A DNA stretch of 64,000 nucleotides from Paragonimus skrjabini miyazakii (GCA_014338405.1 JTDE01000907.1:17957-81956), one strand, 5' to 3'. Counted from the first letter of the stretch, positions 49,982 to 61,777 are shown. The notes: a model not told the origin generated them from the letters alone. A program made the numbers and translations.

Positions 49982-50576
49982 TCTGACATTGCCACGGATA
50001 GCATAGAACAGTCTGCTTTATGAACACACGCTCATTGGTCACTTCATTTTTTGTCATACTGCATCCATATTTGACCGAATGTATAGTACTTGGGCTTAGC
50101 CTGTAATGAGTTGAGGGACAGCTTTTTTTTCCAACTTGGTATATGCTCCAAATGTTCACAAACTATTCAGGTGTCTTTGTACAACAGTACATTGAGCAAC
50201 GGAAAAAAATTGTCAATGTACCTGCGAGTCCCAAACTATTGTACAGTAGCCTGTACAAGTGTGTCTTACCTAAACAGAAAAACTATAGGACAAGGAATTC
50301 CGTTGATCTGTTATTTTCATACCTTCTGAAAATCGATGGACCATATTTGAACCCACAGTTGGCCCGTTGGAGAATACCTGCAAGAGTCCGCCGTCGATAC
50401 AGTGAGATGTTATGCATTAAATAACCAGATTGGTGACGATAACTACTTCAGTAGCACAATTTCTATTCTTGGATCCGAACAGGATATATAATGTCACTCC
50501 TGAGCTCCCACACAAATAAAATAATTTAATTCACATGTCCTCCTTACCTCTGACCATTGGTGTTAATATATTCTTA

Positions 50577-50689
50577 ATGTTCAAGTTGAACATCACCCAC
50601 AATTGATCGCAACTGTCGCATCCCCATAGACTTTCAAGCCGCCCCCTTTCGAAAGAAAGACCTAGATCCGGGTTTGCTTTTCTTTAAAG
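50577..50689 (-). mobile_element. tRNA-like repeat tail, left of gap
   Basis: Minus-sense tail (TTCAAGTTGAACATCACCCA, then CCCATAGACTTTCAAGCC) that runs into the assembly gap. Confidence 0.88.
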
Positions 50690-50789
50690 NNNNNNNNNNN
50701 NNNNNNNNNNNNNNNNNNNNNNNNNNNNNNNNNNNNNNNNNNNNNNNNNNNNNNNNNNNNNNNNNNNNNNNNNNNNNNNNNNNNNNNNN
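50690..50789. other. Assembly gap inside a repeat, 100 N
   Basis: Exactly 100 N, flanked on both sides by the same part of the tRNA-like family in the same orientation. The assembly probably broke on this repeat. The true content could be one copy joined wrongly or two tandem copies. Confidence 1.
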
Positions 50790-50881
50790 CCCATAGACTT
50801 TCCAGTCGGCCCCTTTCGAAAAGAAGCACTAGACTCGAGTTTCGCTCTCATTAGAGCTCGTCAGTAGTGCATATCATCGCC
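50790..50881 (-). mobile_element. tRNA-like repeat, right of gap
   Basis: Restarts at CCCATAGACTTTCCAGTCGG and continues through GAGTTTCGCTCTCATTAGAG to GCATATCATCGCC. It stops just before the reverse B box. Confidence 0.9.
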
Positions 50882-52409
50882 GCAAACAAACGGCAATTCG
50901 GCTGCAATTCGTTCGTAAACCTGATTAAAACCGTTCAGCTCCATGATGATCACACGCACTTCTTACTCAGGCAGATGAGTAAACCTAAGGTTCGTTTGTT
51001 TGTGTAGAGCTAGTCTCGCGTGCAGAGCATATTCATTTGGCCATTAATGTACACCAGCTAATTCGGGTTTACTGAGTCAGTCTTGTGCTCCAATTCCGAA
51101 AGACTCGGTAACAAAACACTTTTGTTTCACGTGCCCAATAAAGGATGTTCGGTATTATCACGTTCATAACTTCGACAACTTAGATTACGAAAGGGAGCCT
51201 GATCACAGGAAAGCAGTAATATCCGACCATCATGATGGAATTGACCGTCTGTCAAGAGAGATCTCGAGGCTATAAACGTCAACAGCCGACTTTATCAGAC
51301 CCCCAGCTGTACATCCCAGGCTACGATATTACGCGACTGTTTCCTTGTATTCTCTAAACTAACAGTGATTCCGAAAGACACACTGGGTGTCCTTGAACAG
51401 TCTGTGCTTACGGGCTTATTCTCGATGTTGTACAGTGGACCGTGTAGGCCGGACTGATGAAAGAATATTGTTCAACATGTCTGGGACTGGTTTGGTCAGA
51501 TTTAGTAACAGCGCAGTTTTACATCTGACGGATAGTAAACACCGAACTAACCCCAATCAGGTGTTCCGGATAATCTACCAAATTTCCGACCATCCACCGT
51601 CCAGTCGACTGCTATCAGATTACATAATCCAATTCTTTGTTCAAACAAAAGTGTGTACAAGGCTTGCAGTTGTCACAATCAGAGTCCACACCATGAGGCA
51701 TCACTGACAATTAAAATTCTTCACACGACATTATGACATAGTGGTATATAGGTCTCCGCATCGTCTCTGATTGCAGTGTTGCTGTGCAGTTGCTATAGTG
51801 TTACTTAGTCTTAGTTTGAGTGACAAGCCTAGGGTGATTTCGGTTTTGGAACTAATTGAAGTCGACTCATAATAAGAAATCTAGTACATTTTCATTTCTG
51901 AAATATTGTTTTGAATTCAGTAGTCATGTATACTTCCAATGATTTTACGAATCGTTAACGAAAATAATTGCTTGTCACTATTTCCTTACTGAAATGTTTA
52001 AAAGGTCCCTTTGTTAGCGTGAGTCTCACTGCGAAAACTTTAGGGAAGGCCATCAGATTTGAGTGATACATAAGGTCTTACAATCCTGCTTTACCTAATT
52101 CATTAGGGTTTGTTGACTTCAAGTTTACTACAAACAATTTGGCACTCTTTTCAAGTCTTCATCTTCTTGTCAAGAATGTGACCTCATAATTTTAAACATA
52201 TCGTCAGTGTAAACAGGAAGATTTACAATGATTAAAATCGTAATTGCTGCAAACTAAGAAGTAATCTAATCGAATCATAGCTTTTACTCTCACATATTCG
52301 GTATATACGTTCGAAAATACCCAATGAAATCATGAGAACGACGGAGTAGCGAACAAGATTTGTTTTCTGTTTTTGATCATCAAGCTAATTACAATACAAT
52401 AAATATGAA
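50882..52409. other. Intronic, one weak coding candidate
   Basis: No recognised repeat. The plus frame 51387-51707 contains an LHLTDSK...NPNQVFRI segment that faintly recalls CSPG/FREM-type cadherin-like repeats; I do not call it a gene. Confidence 0.45.
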
Positions 52410-52822
52410 AACACTAACTCAGGTGAGTCAGAAAAACAGTCAATAGAGGTTATGGACGGCGTGTTTGTTATCAGTTACGCAAACACTGTTCCGAATCGTG
52501 GGCTTGATTGATTGTGGGCTAGAGGAGATCAAGTGTCCGTACGAACTTCTTCTGTTAGTAAGAAAGGCGCTTTTCAGATTGTTTACCGAGTGCCAAGGCA
52601 TCGATGAAAGATGGTGAGATTCCGATTGTTGACCGTTGCCGAGGCCATTAGTATCCGATTTTGCAACCCTGACCTCTGCGCTCAGAAGAAGTTTGTACGG
52701 ACATTTAATCTTCTCTGGCCCACAATCAATCAAGCCCACGATTCGCAACAGTGTTTGCATAACTGATAACAAACACGCCGTCCATAACCTCTATTGACCA
52801 TATCTCTGATTCACCCCAGCTA
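52410..52822. mobile_element. Long hairpin at the centre of a palindromic element
   Basis: Arms 52439-52554 and 52683-52798 are inverted repeats of 116 bp each with about eight mismatches (start GTCAATAGAGGTTATGGACG). They surround a 128-bp loop. Weaker inverted similarity continues outward (GGTGAGTCAGA against TCTGATTCACC), reaching about 52410 and 52822. On the right it passes without a break into the head of a tRNA-like plus arm, so the hairpin occupies the centre position of the palindromic family. No protein is encoded. Confidence 0.85.
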
Positions 52823-53172
52823 CAGTTAACAGACAGTAACTGTGTCTCCTCTCGAGACGATCGGGCAACCTGATCATTACTCACAAGCAAAAGTGGTTGA
52901 ACGTTCACATATGATGATAATTCGGTCGTGCCTAATTTGAGGCCAATGGTACAGTGGTCAACATGGCTACCTAATGAAAGCGTGGCCGAAGTTCTAGTCC
53001 CGGCAGTGGCGCGAAAATGCACTACTGACGTGCTCTAATGAGAGCGAAACTCGAGTCTAGTGCTTCTTTTAGAAATGGGCCGACTGGAAGGTCTATGGGA
53101 ATGCGACAGCTGCGATCAATTGTGGGTGATATTCAATCTATATGAAAATCAAATTCCCTACTACTCATCAGT
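52823..53172 (+). mobile_element. tRNA-like repeat, full plus arm
   Basis: Begins with GTTAACAGACAGTAACTG and the head CTCCTCTCGAGACGATCGGG. The A box TGGTACAGTGG is near 52947 and the B box AGTTCTAGTCCCGG near 52991. The tail is GGGTGATATTCAATCTATAT and the outer motif CTACTACTCATCAG ends at 53171. The copy is about 200 bp upstream of the stomatin exon at 53377. Confidence 0.92.
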
Positions 53173-53376
53173 TTTCATATTTATCATGTTGTAATTAGCC
53201 TGATGATCAAACACAGAAGTCTTGTTCGCTACTTTGTCGTTCCCACAATCGATATACCTGCCTCACTTTTACTACCAGTAGTTAAGTTGTGCCAGTCGTA
53301 TTATGAATACCGTCCATTTAGATGATCCACTAAGATTGACTCCCCTTCTCACAGACCTACTCCGATAAATTTACAG

Positions 53377-53532
53377 GTGGTGGCTGAATATGAAAGAGCA
53401 GTCATATTTCGACTTGGTCGAATACTTCCCCGGGGCGCACGTGGACCTGGCCTGTTTTTCATTGCTCCGTGCATCGACTCTATTCGCAAGGTGGATCTAC
53501 GCACAGTCACGTTCGATGTGCCTCCACAAGAA
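53377..53532 (+). CDS. Stomatin/MEC-2 family gene, start of SPFH domain
   Basis: The exon encodes 52 residues beginning VVAEYERAVIFRLGRILPRG and continuing GPGLFFIAPCIDSIRKVDLR to a final PPQE. This is the most conserved opening of the stomatin SPFH (band 7) domain, which binds the cytosolic membrane face and drives oligomerisation. TTACAG precedes it and GTAAGT follows at 53533; both ends are in phase 0. The next expected segment (ILTKDSVTVAVDA-type) was not found up to 64000, so the following exon probably lies beyond the window. Conservation is too general to separate stomatin from MEC-2, UNC-24 or STOML orthologues. Confidence 0.97.
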
Positions 53533-55288
53533 GTAAGTCATTCCTGATCCCCGACTTTTCTACGTTGCTACCATTTGTAGTGAAAGCTCAATTAGACAAC
53601 CCAGGGAAGGACGACGAAGTTCAGCATATGTACAGTATAGACTGTGACCTGAACAATGTGTTTGAGGTATCATCAGGGTCGAGGTCAACAGCCACCCAAA
53701 AGGTTAATCACAGTCTGCTTGATAAAACAAGTTAGTTTAACAATGATATCCCAAATATTTCTGTCGGACTGACAGTCTTTCTGACAACGAACGAAACATG
53801 CTGACCGGAACCAAATAACAGAAGTCTTAAGAAGTTTTTAGAACTGTGCTGAAAATGTACATTTTGTTCAATTGCAAATGTACCTGACTGTTGCACAGTT
53901 TAAGATCTTAGCTACCAGTTATCCAATTTATGTGACCTTGCTTTCCAGCCTGAATCCCCTTCAGTGGTTTAGAATAAGATAGCCCCTATTTCGTTAACAT
54001 TGTGCTGAGAATTTTAGGTTTCTAAATGTTTTATTTTTTTTATAAAGGCCTGTATAAGTTTGATCTAATCACCATGCTAACAAAAACAATGACCATACTG
54101 AATTTGTTCCCAGCTTCTTTTCTTGTTGTATTTGCTGGTTAAACATGTTCAAATGTGGCAAAAGTCGATGAAAACGTGTTGTAAGAAATAACCACTGAGT
54201 AAAAAGCAATGGTTGTCGGCTCAAATTCGGGTCGCCTGGACCATAAACTCTTTAAAACAAACTTAATTTAGAGCTTCCACAAATCTTTCAATTATCAAAA
54301 TTTTCTACTGTCCTCTTTCCAATCCGGCTCGGATAAGATTGAATATCTTGTGTACAGAAATCAAATCAGGAAATATGAGGTTTCATAGACCTGTCCGTGT
54401 TATTTTGGTCTTGGCGTAGACCCTGTTGGGTGAGCTGTTAGATGGCATTGGTCATAGTGAGTATGGATGGGTCAGTCTGTTCAGCCGGTGAGATTTTTTA
54501 TCTCTGCTGCCCACCTGGTAGAAAAGTATTGCTTTATATTTAGGTTATTCCCCAACATCCCGTACTTCGTGTTATGAGCAAAGGGTCACAGAACCCTTGT
54601 TGGAGACCTGGTGTTTATCAAATGTTACAAACCACAACTTTTGTGCATGTTACCTACTTGATAAGGCTGCGAAACATGACACTCTCACCATGACTTCGAC
54701 CCCTCATGACCATAGCCGATGCTGAACAGACAAATAAGGGCAGGATGTGCCCACTTAGAATGGTGTGGACAAACCCCACACGACTTATCCTGAACACGTT
54801 GTTTCATACAATGCCCGGTAGTTGCAGTGAATTCCACAACTACAAGAACACCTACTTTTTGTTAGGTATGTTGCGTTTATTGATCCGTTTGTTCACTTGG
54901 TGAGTAAAAGCTGCAGCTGATCGCGTGAACTAGGTTTAACCCCAAAGTGTTCAGTACAATCTTTGTAATACATTGATACAACAGTCTGGTGTTTATGTCG
55001 TAGCTTATAAATGATCGAGTTATCTAGGTTTCTTGATAGCCACCGCTTTTACTTCAAGGCTGTTCCTATGTTGCAGTTGTCTTGTTTAGGAACTGCGCGA
55101 TAACCGCTGTATTGGATCAAAGTGGCTGCATGAACATAATGAATTTTTTTCTGGAATAAAACCCACCAGACGATCATCTTGTTACTAGCATCCCAACATC
55201 TACTAGAAGTATCCGCAAATATCAGCTTCAAACATTCAGAACATATTCGTTTTAATTTCTGGTAAATGGTGAGGGATTTCGTTAAGCT
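53533..55288 (+). other. Following stomatin intron, nothing certain
   Basis: No stomatin exon was found. A short segment at about 53580-53668 has an acceptor-like TTTGTAG and a donor-like GAG/GTATCA around an open frame (VKAQLDNPGKDDEVQHMYS...), but no family was recognised and it may be chance. Confidence 0.5.
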
Positions 55289-55560
55289 CGAGTTGAACAA
55301 CACTAATTACTGATTAAACCTTTGGTACTCCTATATACTTTCCACTCGACCCCTTTAGAGAAAAGAAGCACTAGACTCGAGTTTCGATCTTGTTAGAGCA
55401 AGTCGTTGCTTGCCATGCCAAAACTAGAATCCCGTTCACACATTATTCAAGTAGCCGTGTTGACCACTGCACCACTGATCGCACATTAGGCACGACCAAG
55501 TTATAACGTGCAAATGTTCATTAACGTTCGCTTGCGAGTAATGATCAGATTGCCCGATCA
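55289..55560 (-). mobile_element. tRNA-like repeat, nearly full minus arm
   Basis: Minus-sense arm from a degraded tail (GTTGAACAACACTAATTAC) through GCACTAGACTCGAGTTTCG and a reverse B-box-like AAAACTAGAATCCCG. The reverse A box (GTTGACCACTGCACCA) and the head (GAGTAATGATCAGATTGCCC) follow. It ends at the head. Confidence 0.88.
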
Positions 55561-58500
55561 ATTTGGGAGAAGACATATTGAAAACTACCATTCTGTACCA
55601 CTGATCAGCCCAGATGATTTGTTGTTCTTTACCGTACCTCTTCGATGGCAAACAAATATCATGAGGCTCCTCATCTTGGGACACCCTAGCCCCAAATAGC
55701 ACCCACTAGTCCGCACACCGTTACTTCCAACATACGCTTCATGTGTGTTACTCTTTTCACCTGAGGTGCCTCTTTCCAGTTGTTAAGTAGTTATTCATCA
55801 CGAATTTTGATTTTTTCCCAGCACCATCTAACTTCTATCTAACTGAAATCCATTGTAGATAACATCTAACATCTCTCTTTGCTCGAAATCTGTCGGTTGC
55901 TATTTTCCGAGCATTCGGATAGAATTAAAAAAATGTCTGAAGCCTGTCGGTTTTTTAATATCATTGGTACAAATTTCCTTACCAATTTGGCTAACAGCGG
56001 TGATCACTTCAAAGTAATTGTACAACTATATCATCACACTGTTGGTCAATGCACTGTCTAATACGACGTTCTTACTGTTGCGTGACAGTTTTGTGGAAAT
56101 ATTCAGCATTTGATATGATATTGGCCAACAGTCGGCAAAATCTATGTTGGCGTTTACTCTCTCATGCGAGAAGCCGAATCGATTTAAACAAAATTGCGGA
56201 AAATTTTAGTCAGATTATTAATAGCCTTATGAATAGAGTATATGATATTCTGGTTGTCGATTAGCATTCTATCCAAACGACTTCTGTTTGGTGAGTCCAA
56301 ACTAGAACGAAATCGATTACCGCAGAGTGTCAGTCTGAGGATATAAGTTGTAAAATGATACACGTCTGCTATTTCACCGTCTCCGAACCAAAAGGTGGTC
56401 TGTCAATGGTCGTTCAGTCTGTTATCAACAGCGTATCGGTTTGCAGTTTTCAGGAAGAAAATCAACCTGTAACCAAACACCGGACATGAGTGTCAAAAAA
56501 ACATTAACGTACGTTTCTGTTGAATGAACAAACACAAACATGGAAAACTCATTAGGCAAAAGTTTGTCAACATAGATGCTATCGGTCCGGTGGGGAAAGG
56601 GTCCATGTCATCAAACGATGTTGTATCGAAAAATTGTTGGTTGGAAGTTAAACGGACCAAACGGATTAATTTTATGAAAGCGCCAAAAAAATCCATGTAG
56701 TCACTAACTGCAAATTTCCCAGAAATCGTCAAATTATTTGCATATGTTTAATTTGTCAAACTAAAAAAATTTGATTGTAACCGCATGCGTGCTTCCGTTA
56801 GTCCAACAATAGGTCCTGGTGACTCGGAAACATTCATGTTTGCTCATCACCTACCCCATGACTCCGTGTATTTTTACAAGTTTTGGATGTCATCGGATGA
56901 AAACCGAATAACAGTCCAGAGTTGACAGAAACTGGTATGAGTGCTGACCTCTGTTGCCTCTATTCGGCCACGATGCTGGTATATAAAGGATGCTTAGCAT
57001 CACTGGTCAAATGCATCGAAAGATAAATTCGCAGGCAGTAAACGGCAGTCAAATTGTTGTTCGGTGCATTATCGTGTCATCATTGTCTGTTGGTATTTTA
57101 CCTGTCTTTTTGGTGTTAAAAATGCGTTCTAAAAACCATCAACAATGCAAACTAATTCGCATGCAATATAAAACTGAGAAAAAATGTTTAATCTTCCCAT
57201 TTGCTATTATTGTTACTTTTTGCCATAGGTTTTATCGAGTTTTTGTGTACATACCATTTAAAAAAACGTTGCTTACTTCATGAATCTGAACTGGCACGTG
57301 GTCGGTCTTGACGGTAGCACACTAATAATAGTATTTTTCAGTGATATTTGTGATTACTTTGTTGATATCATAATGAGAACCAGTTACGAAGCCTCGTTGA
57401 GGTAATGTAAAAGCTACTGTTCACCAACCTTGTGATGCAGTATAGATTCGGTGAACATTGATACGGGAAAACAGTCAGTTCTCTACTCTACCGCAAGCTT
57501 TTCAGACGATCTTGAGCAGTAGGGCCTAGCATTATCCACTTGCAAAAACCAACGGTTGTTTTGATCTTCCGAGAAGTCATATTCGATTCCAACATATCCC
57601 GGAATTCGGCGATAATTCTCACTTTCACTCAGATTGTTTTCTGTGCACGTGTGCCAACTGTTTCACGTTGAACAATGGGAGTCCTTAACAGGTGCTTGAC
57701 TTCTTACGCTCTATAGACTGCTAGAACTCGATCTTCGTGTGGCAATCTTGGATTGGTCTGTCAGACTTGCCCGAACTTATCAACAGTATGGATTAGAAGG
57801 CAGGAAGATTGATTTCTAATTCTTTAATAGAGGTCAATTTAATGCACCAGATTGCTTTTCACGTGTTTGTTTCCAAGGGTCTGTCAGTAACCTTGTTCCT
57901 TTCAGACCGCATTAGCCACCTTTCTGTCTACGGTTAGGAACTTTGTTATTCATCGTCTAGATTGTCCGAGTCTTTACATTGTAGCAGCCCGCCAGAAGTG
58001 ATCATCACGTGACAACTGATAAACTTACAACACCCAAGTCGTCAGATCACGTGATCAACTCTTAATATGTCTACTAGTTGGCTGGTAATTTGGATGTGTT
58101 CTGGAACTTAGACTCCAAGTGAAGAACAACCGACTTGCTAGTAGCCGGTGCCTCGACTTAATTTTTCAATCTGCACTATTAACATTCTCATGAATGTTAA
58201 TATTTTTTTGGGAAGACAGTTAACGTTACAGGTAGGTGAATGTTTTCTGATTAGTAGTAGATTAAACATAAATCCATATGGGCTAAATATGCATCGAGTT
58301 TCGAAATGTCAAGTATCTGTTGGTCGAGTAGAAAAACGACACCATTAGGTAAGTCCTATTACTATGAACTTCCTCGACCTTTTTTGCTTTAAGAAACCTT
58401 TGATGTTTCAAAGTGTTCTGATGTCAACAAAAAACACAAGCCATTACAAGTGGACCTTCTATTGTCTGAGGTTGCATCGTTTGTGTCCCGTACTCGTTTG

Positions 58501-58742
58501 CTGAGTTTGTGAATAAATTATACTTCGTAAAGGCTAAAGTAGGCGCGTAAACCGTAAACAATAAGCCCTGGTTTTAGGGCAATAATTATAGTTCACATCA
58601 TCGATCGTTTAGTTCATTCAGCAAGTGTAGGGAGACTGATGAATTTGATCGAACTGAATAGCCCGATTGTCAAATTATCACCCAAACCTGATAGGACAGC
58701 TATGAGTCTGAGATAGTTGGTCAGACTAGATAATACTTTCCC
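55561..58742. other. Intronic or intergenic, no recognised gene
   Basis: Two overlapping open frames (55861-56061 and 56049-56264) in different frames look coding-like and are discussed as an observation. Nothing else was recognised. Confidence 0.5.
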
Positions 58743-58805
58743 TTGTGAATAATGATCAGTTTGCCCGATCGTCTCGATAGGAGACACAGTGACTGTCTGT
58801 TAGCT
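58743..58805 (-). mobile_element. tRNA-like repeat, head fragment
   Basis: A 63-bp fragment of the head in minus orientation: AATGATCAGTTTGCCCGATC then TCTCGATAGGAGACACAGTG and GACTGTCTGTTAGCTC. It lies 80 bp before a palindromic copy. Confidence 0.85.
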
Positions 58806-58888
58806 CCAATCGATAACCCCGCGATTGAGACTTATTAGACAGGTCAACATCTCCGATCTCATTAAACTTGCTAGGCGATATTTTGGAT

Positions 58889-59419
58889 TACTGATGAGTA
58901 GTCGGGGATTTGGTTAATTTCAAGTTGGACATCACCCACAATTGATCACGGCTGTCGCATTCCCATAGACCTTCCAGTCGGTCCCCTTCGAACTGCAGAA
59001 GCACTAGACTAGAGTTTCGCTCTCATTAGAGCTCTTCAGTAGTGCATATCATCGCCACTGCCGGGACTAGAACTCCGACCACACTTTCATGAGGTAACCG
59101 TGTGTTACCACTGCACCTGATCATTACTCACAAGCGAAAGTGGTTGAGCGTTCACATATGATAATTCGTTCGTGCCTAACGTGAGGTCAATGGCACAGTG
59201 GTAAACACGGTTGCCTCATGAACAGCGTGGCCGTGGTTCAAGTCCCGGCAGTGGCGATTATATGCACTACTGACGAGCTTTAATAAGAGCGAAACTCGAG
59301 TTCAGTCGGCTTCTTTTGAAAAGAAGCCGACTGGAAGGTCTATGGGAATGCGACAGCTGCGATCAATTGTGGGTGATTTCCAACTGGAAATTAACCAAAT
59401 CTCCGACTACTAATCAGTA
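58889..59419. mobile_element. Palindromic tRNA-like repeat, best-preserved dimer
   Basis: A 531-bp head-to-head dimer. The left arm (58889-59115, minus sense) begins TACTGATGAGTAGTCGGGG and the right arm (59116-59419, plus sense) ends in CCGACTACTAATCAGTA. Over the shared part the arms are about 90 percent identical by eye. The right arm has A box TGGCACAGTGG (59191-59201) and B box GGTTCAAGTCC (59235-59245), 33 bp apart. The left arm keeps its own reverse B box (GGGACTAGAACTCC) and A box (CCACTGCACC), so the two boxes sets point outward. The head region of the left arm is deleted at the junction. Confidence 0.93.
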
Positions 59420-61777
59420 ATCTAAGTCATACCAACCGATAGTTATGTCTACATTTTTGCACAGAATCATTTAGTCGTGTTTGCTGCAAGATCATCAGAA
59501 TAATGTTAAACCAGTCTACCTCAAAAACTTGAGGGCCGAGTGTCCAATTCCACTCCGAACAAAAATATGCTTCTGAACCAAACATGGCGAACGAAAAACA
59601 AATGTACACTATTTACGCTCAAAGGCGACAAACTTGCGTTATATCTGTGTGCGAAATCAGTAATCTCGTACATTGGTGATGTTAATGTAAATCCTTGTTT
59701 TCTCGTTTGCTTCCGAAGTCTATTGAATGGAAACTTCAGTACGATAGGTAAAAACTACAAATGTTGGGTAGACACAAATAAAGAGCGGAAGTTGCGGATT
59801 AGGACATTAGACAGATGGACGTCACGACATGCACTCAGACTAGTAATCGGGAATAGACACTGTTATGATAGGCGGAGTTTCAGAACAAATTGTGCTCGGA
59901 CAGTCGATGACATATTATAATGTCTAGTAAGTACAACCCTAATAATCTAGTCAGCGCATTCCTGTTCTTGTTTATAAAAGCCACAGAGAAAGCTTCATGC
60001 AGTTTCACTCTGCATATTAAACTGTTTATCATCTACCAACATCAGTAGAAAAATTAGGCATTGTGATTTGTGCATACACCCCTTTGGGAATATGCACTTC
60101 TAAAAAAGACTACACAACGCGTAGCGAAAAACTAACAATCCCAAATAATCAAAACAAGATTGGATTACTGCTGAATAACTTGCCAAAGTAAATAAGTAGG
60201 CAGGCCCGGTATTTCTGATCAACAAATCGTTTCCAGGAAGGAGATTACGAATTGGTGCCGAACAGGGTAAAGATGAATTGTAATCATAGAATATGATACT
60301 CGTACCCAGCAGAGTTCTTCCGAGCAGTGAAGAAGTTGAAAAACAACGGGAACGAGCTGAGCTCCAAAACGTTGATGTATACATCATTCAAACAAAGTAC
60401 AATAATAGGCAACTGACTATTCGCACAACCATAGAACTGACGAAATAAACCAAGAATGTCTGATTCAAGGTCCAGTTACGGTCAGAAACACGAGCGGTAG
60501 ATAGTACAGTGGGATGCCCTTGTAAGAAGTAGAGTTGGGTTGGATTTTCGCATAAATGAACTGGAAAAGTCGATGTGGCTGGTATGTTCTCTGCTTGTAG
60601 CTTATATTCCTGTCATATTAGTGTTTGTTCGAACAATAGGATGTACCATAAGCGGAATGTCCGTTTGTAGTTGCGCAACAAGTAATCTTATACGTGCGGC
60701 AGTGTGTACAACTGCGCGGCATTCCTATCTGTTCGCCTAATTTGCTAACCTGCAATTTCCGCCCTACAGATAACTGTTCGGTTGTTTCAAATTGATTACT
60801 TGTTCATGTACGATCAGAATGGATAAGATTTTACTCCAGAGACTATCACCTAATGTATGACGTGTTGTTGTTACAGTCATATTCTTTGGGAAATAAGCCG
60901 TTTGAAAACACATATGCTACCATCTAAACTAAGTCTTTTTTGTTACAGTTAACCAGCTGTCCGGATGCTTCATCCGCACCCATCCTCTTTAAATCCTCTG
61001 TCACTGATTTTAGTCCCTAGTCAGTAATTATACGTACCTTCTGCCGGTTTGGGGACAATGTTGTCAGTACAGTGGGCTCACGCGGGACGGGTTCGCAAAC
61101 GCACTAAGTTCATTCTATATCGTCGGATGATGGGTTGAAGTGGACTGTTCACGCGTAGCTATGTCCTTATGGCATGCGGACAGACAATGTGGTCTTGTGC
61201 TCGACTGCTACAGTGGATTCCTTAAGGAGATGATAACGGCTGATTAAACTTTAAAGCCCAGTTGTATGCACCCGGACGTACGCCATGCTCGTGGTCGTCA
61301 TCAGAAGTTTCACTAGCCGAAAGCTTCCATGAAATCATAACTTACGACAAGGAACTCTGTTAAACTCCATTATCCAGTGTTCCCAGGTTACCGGCTCGTA
61401 TATAGTGTTATATTTTGAAAAGCGTAAACTTATTCATTCTTTGTTTTTCACTCAAAATTCCTTTTTTCAGATAAATGGAATGAATCGAGTTTAGCATACT
61501 TAGTCAACTATTTCGAACAATCTTATCTGTGTCATTAAATGCTTCTGATGTGATTCTCCTTCACCTCAGTTTCATGCAATTGTTCAGTGGTTAATTGATT
61601 GATTGATTGATATAAGTTGAGATGCAACGAAGACTGAGGGACAGGTTGAATGAGTTGCTTGATACCGTTGCTGTCAGCGACATAACCCGTATAAGTTTAC
61701 GTTGCATTCCTCTGTATTTCGGCGTTTGAGGATTGTTTATGAATTGAACATGGTTTGATAGTGAACAGATGTTACAG
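59420..61777. other. No recognised gene
   Basis: Open frames at 59540-59920 and 60540-60740 show no domain. A TTGA tetranucleotide run lies at 61593-61611. A 35-codon frame beginning MQRRLRDRLNELLDTVAVSD (61622) looks coding-like but overlaps a longer antisense frame (61591-61869). Confidence 0.5.
61593..61611. repeat. TTGA microsatellite
   Basis: Short tetranucleotide run. Confidence 0.8.

Larger units (their letters stand above)
40704..53376 (+). other. 12.7-kb intron of the stomatin gene
   Basis: It is bounded by GTAAGT (40704) and a pyrimidine-poor but usable TTACAG (53376). Both flanking exons are in phase 0 and join VCVK to VVAEYERA, as in stomatins. Within it lie a Penelope-like fragment, a 324-bp inverted repeat pair, several tRNA-like repeat copies, an assembly gap, and two exon-like open frames on opposite strands (41454-41775 minus, 49629-49981 plus). 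Confidence 0.85.

Noticed and set aside
52440..52772. 110-codon minus-strand frame
   Set aside because: It is wholly inside the central hairpin and reflects the inverted repeat, not a gene.
58889..58912. Hammerhead ribozyme suggested by CTGATGA at the element ends
   Set aside because: The required downstream GAAA box and stem II are absent in all copies checked.
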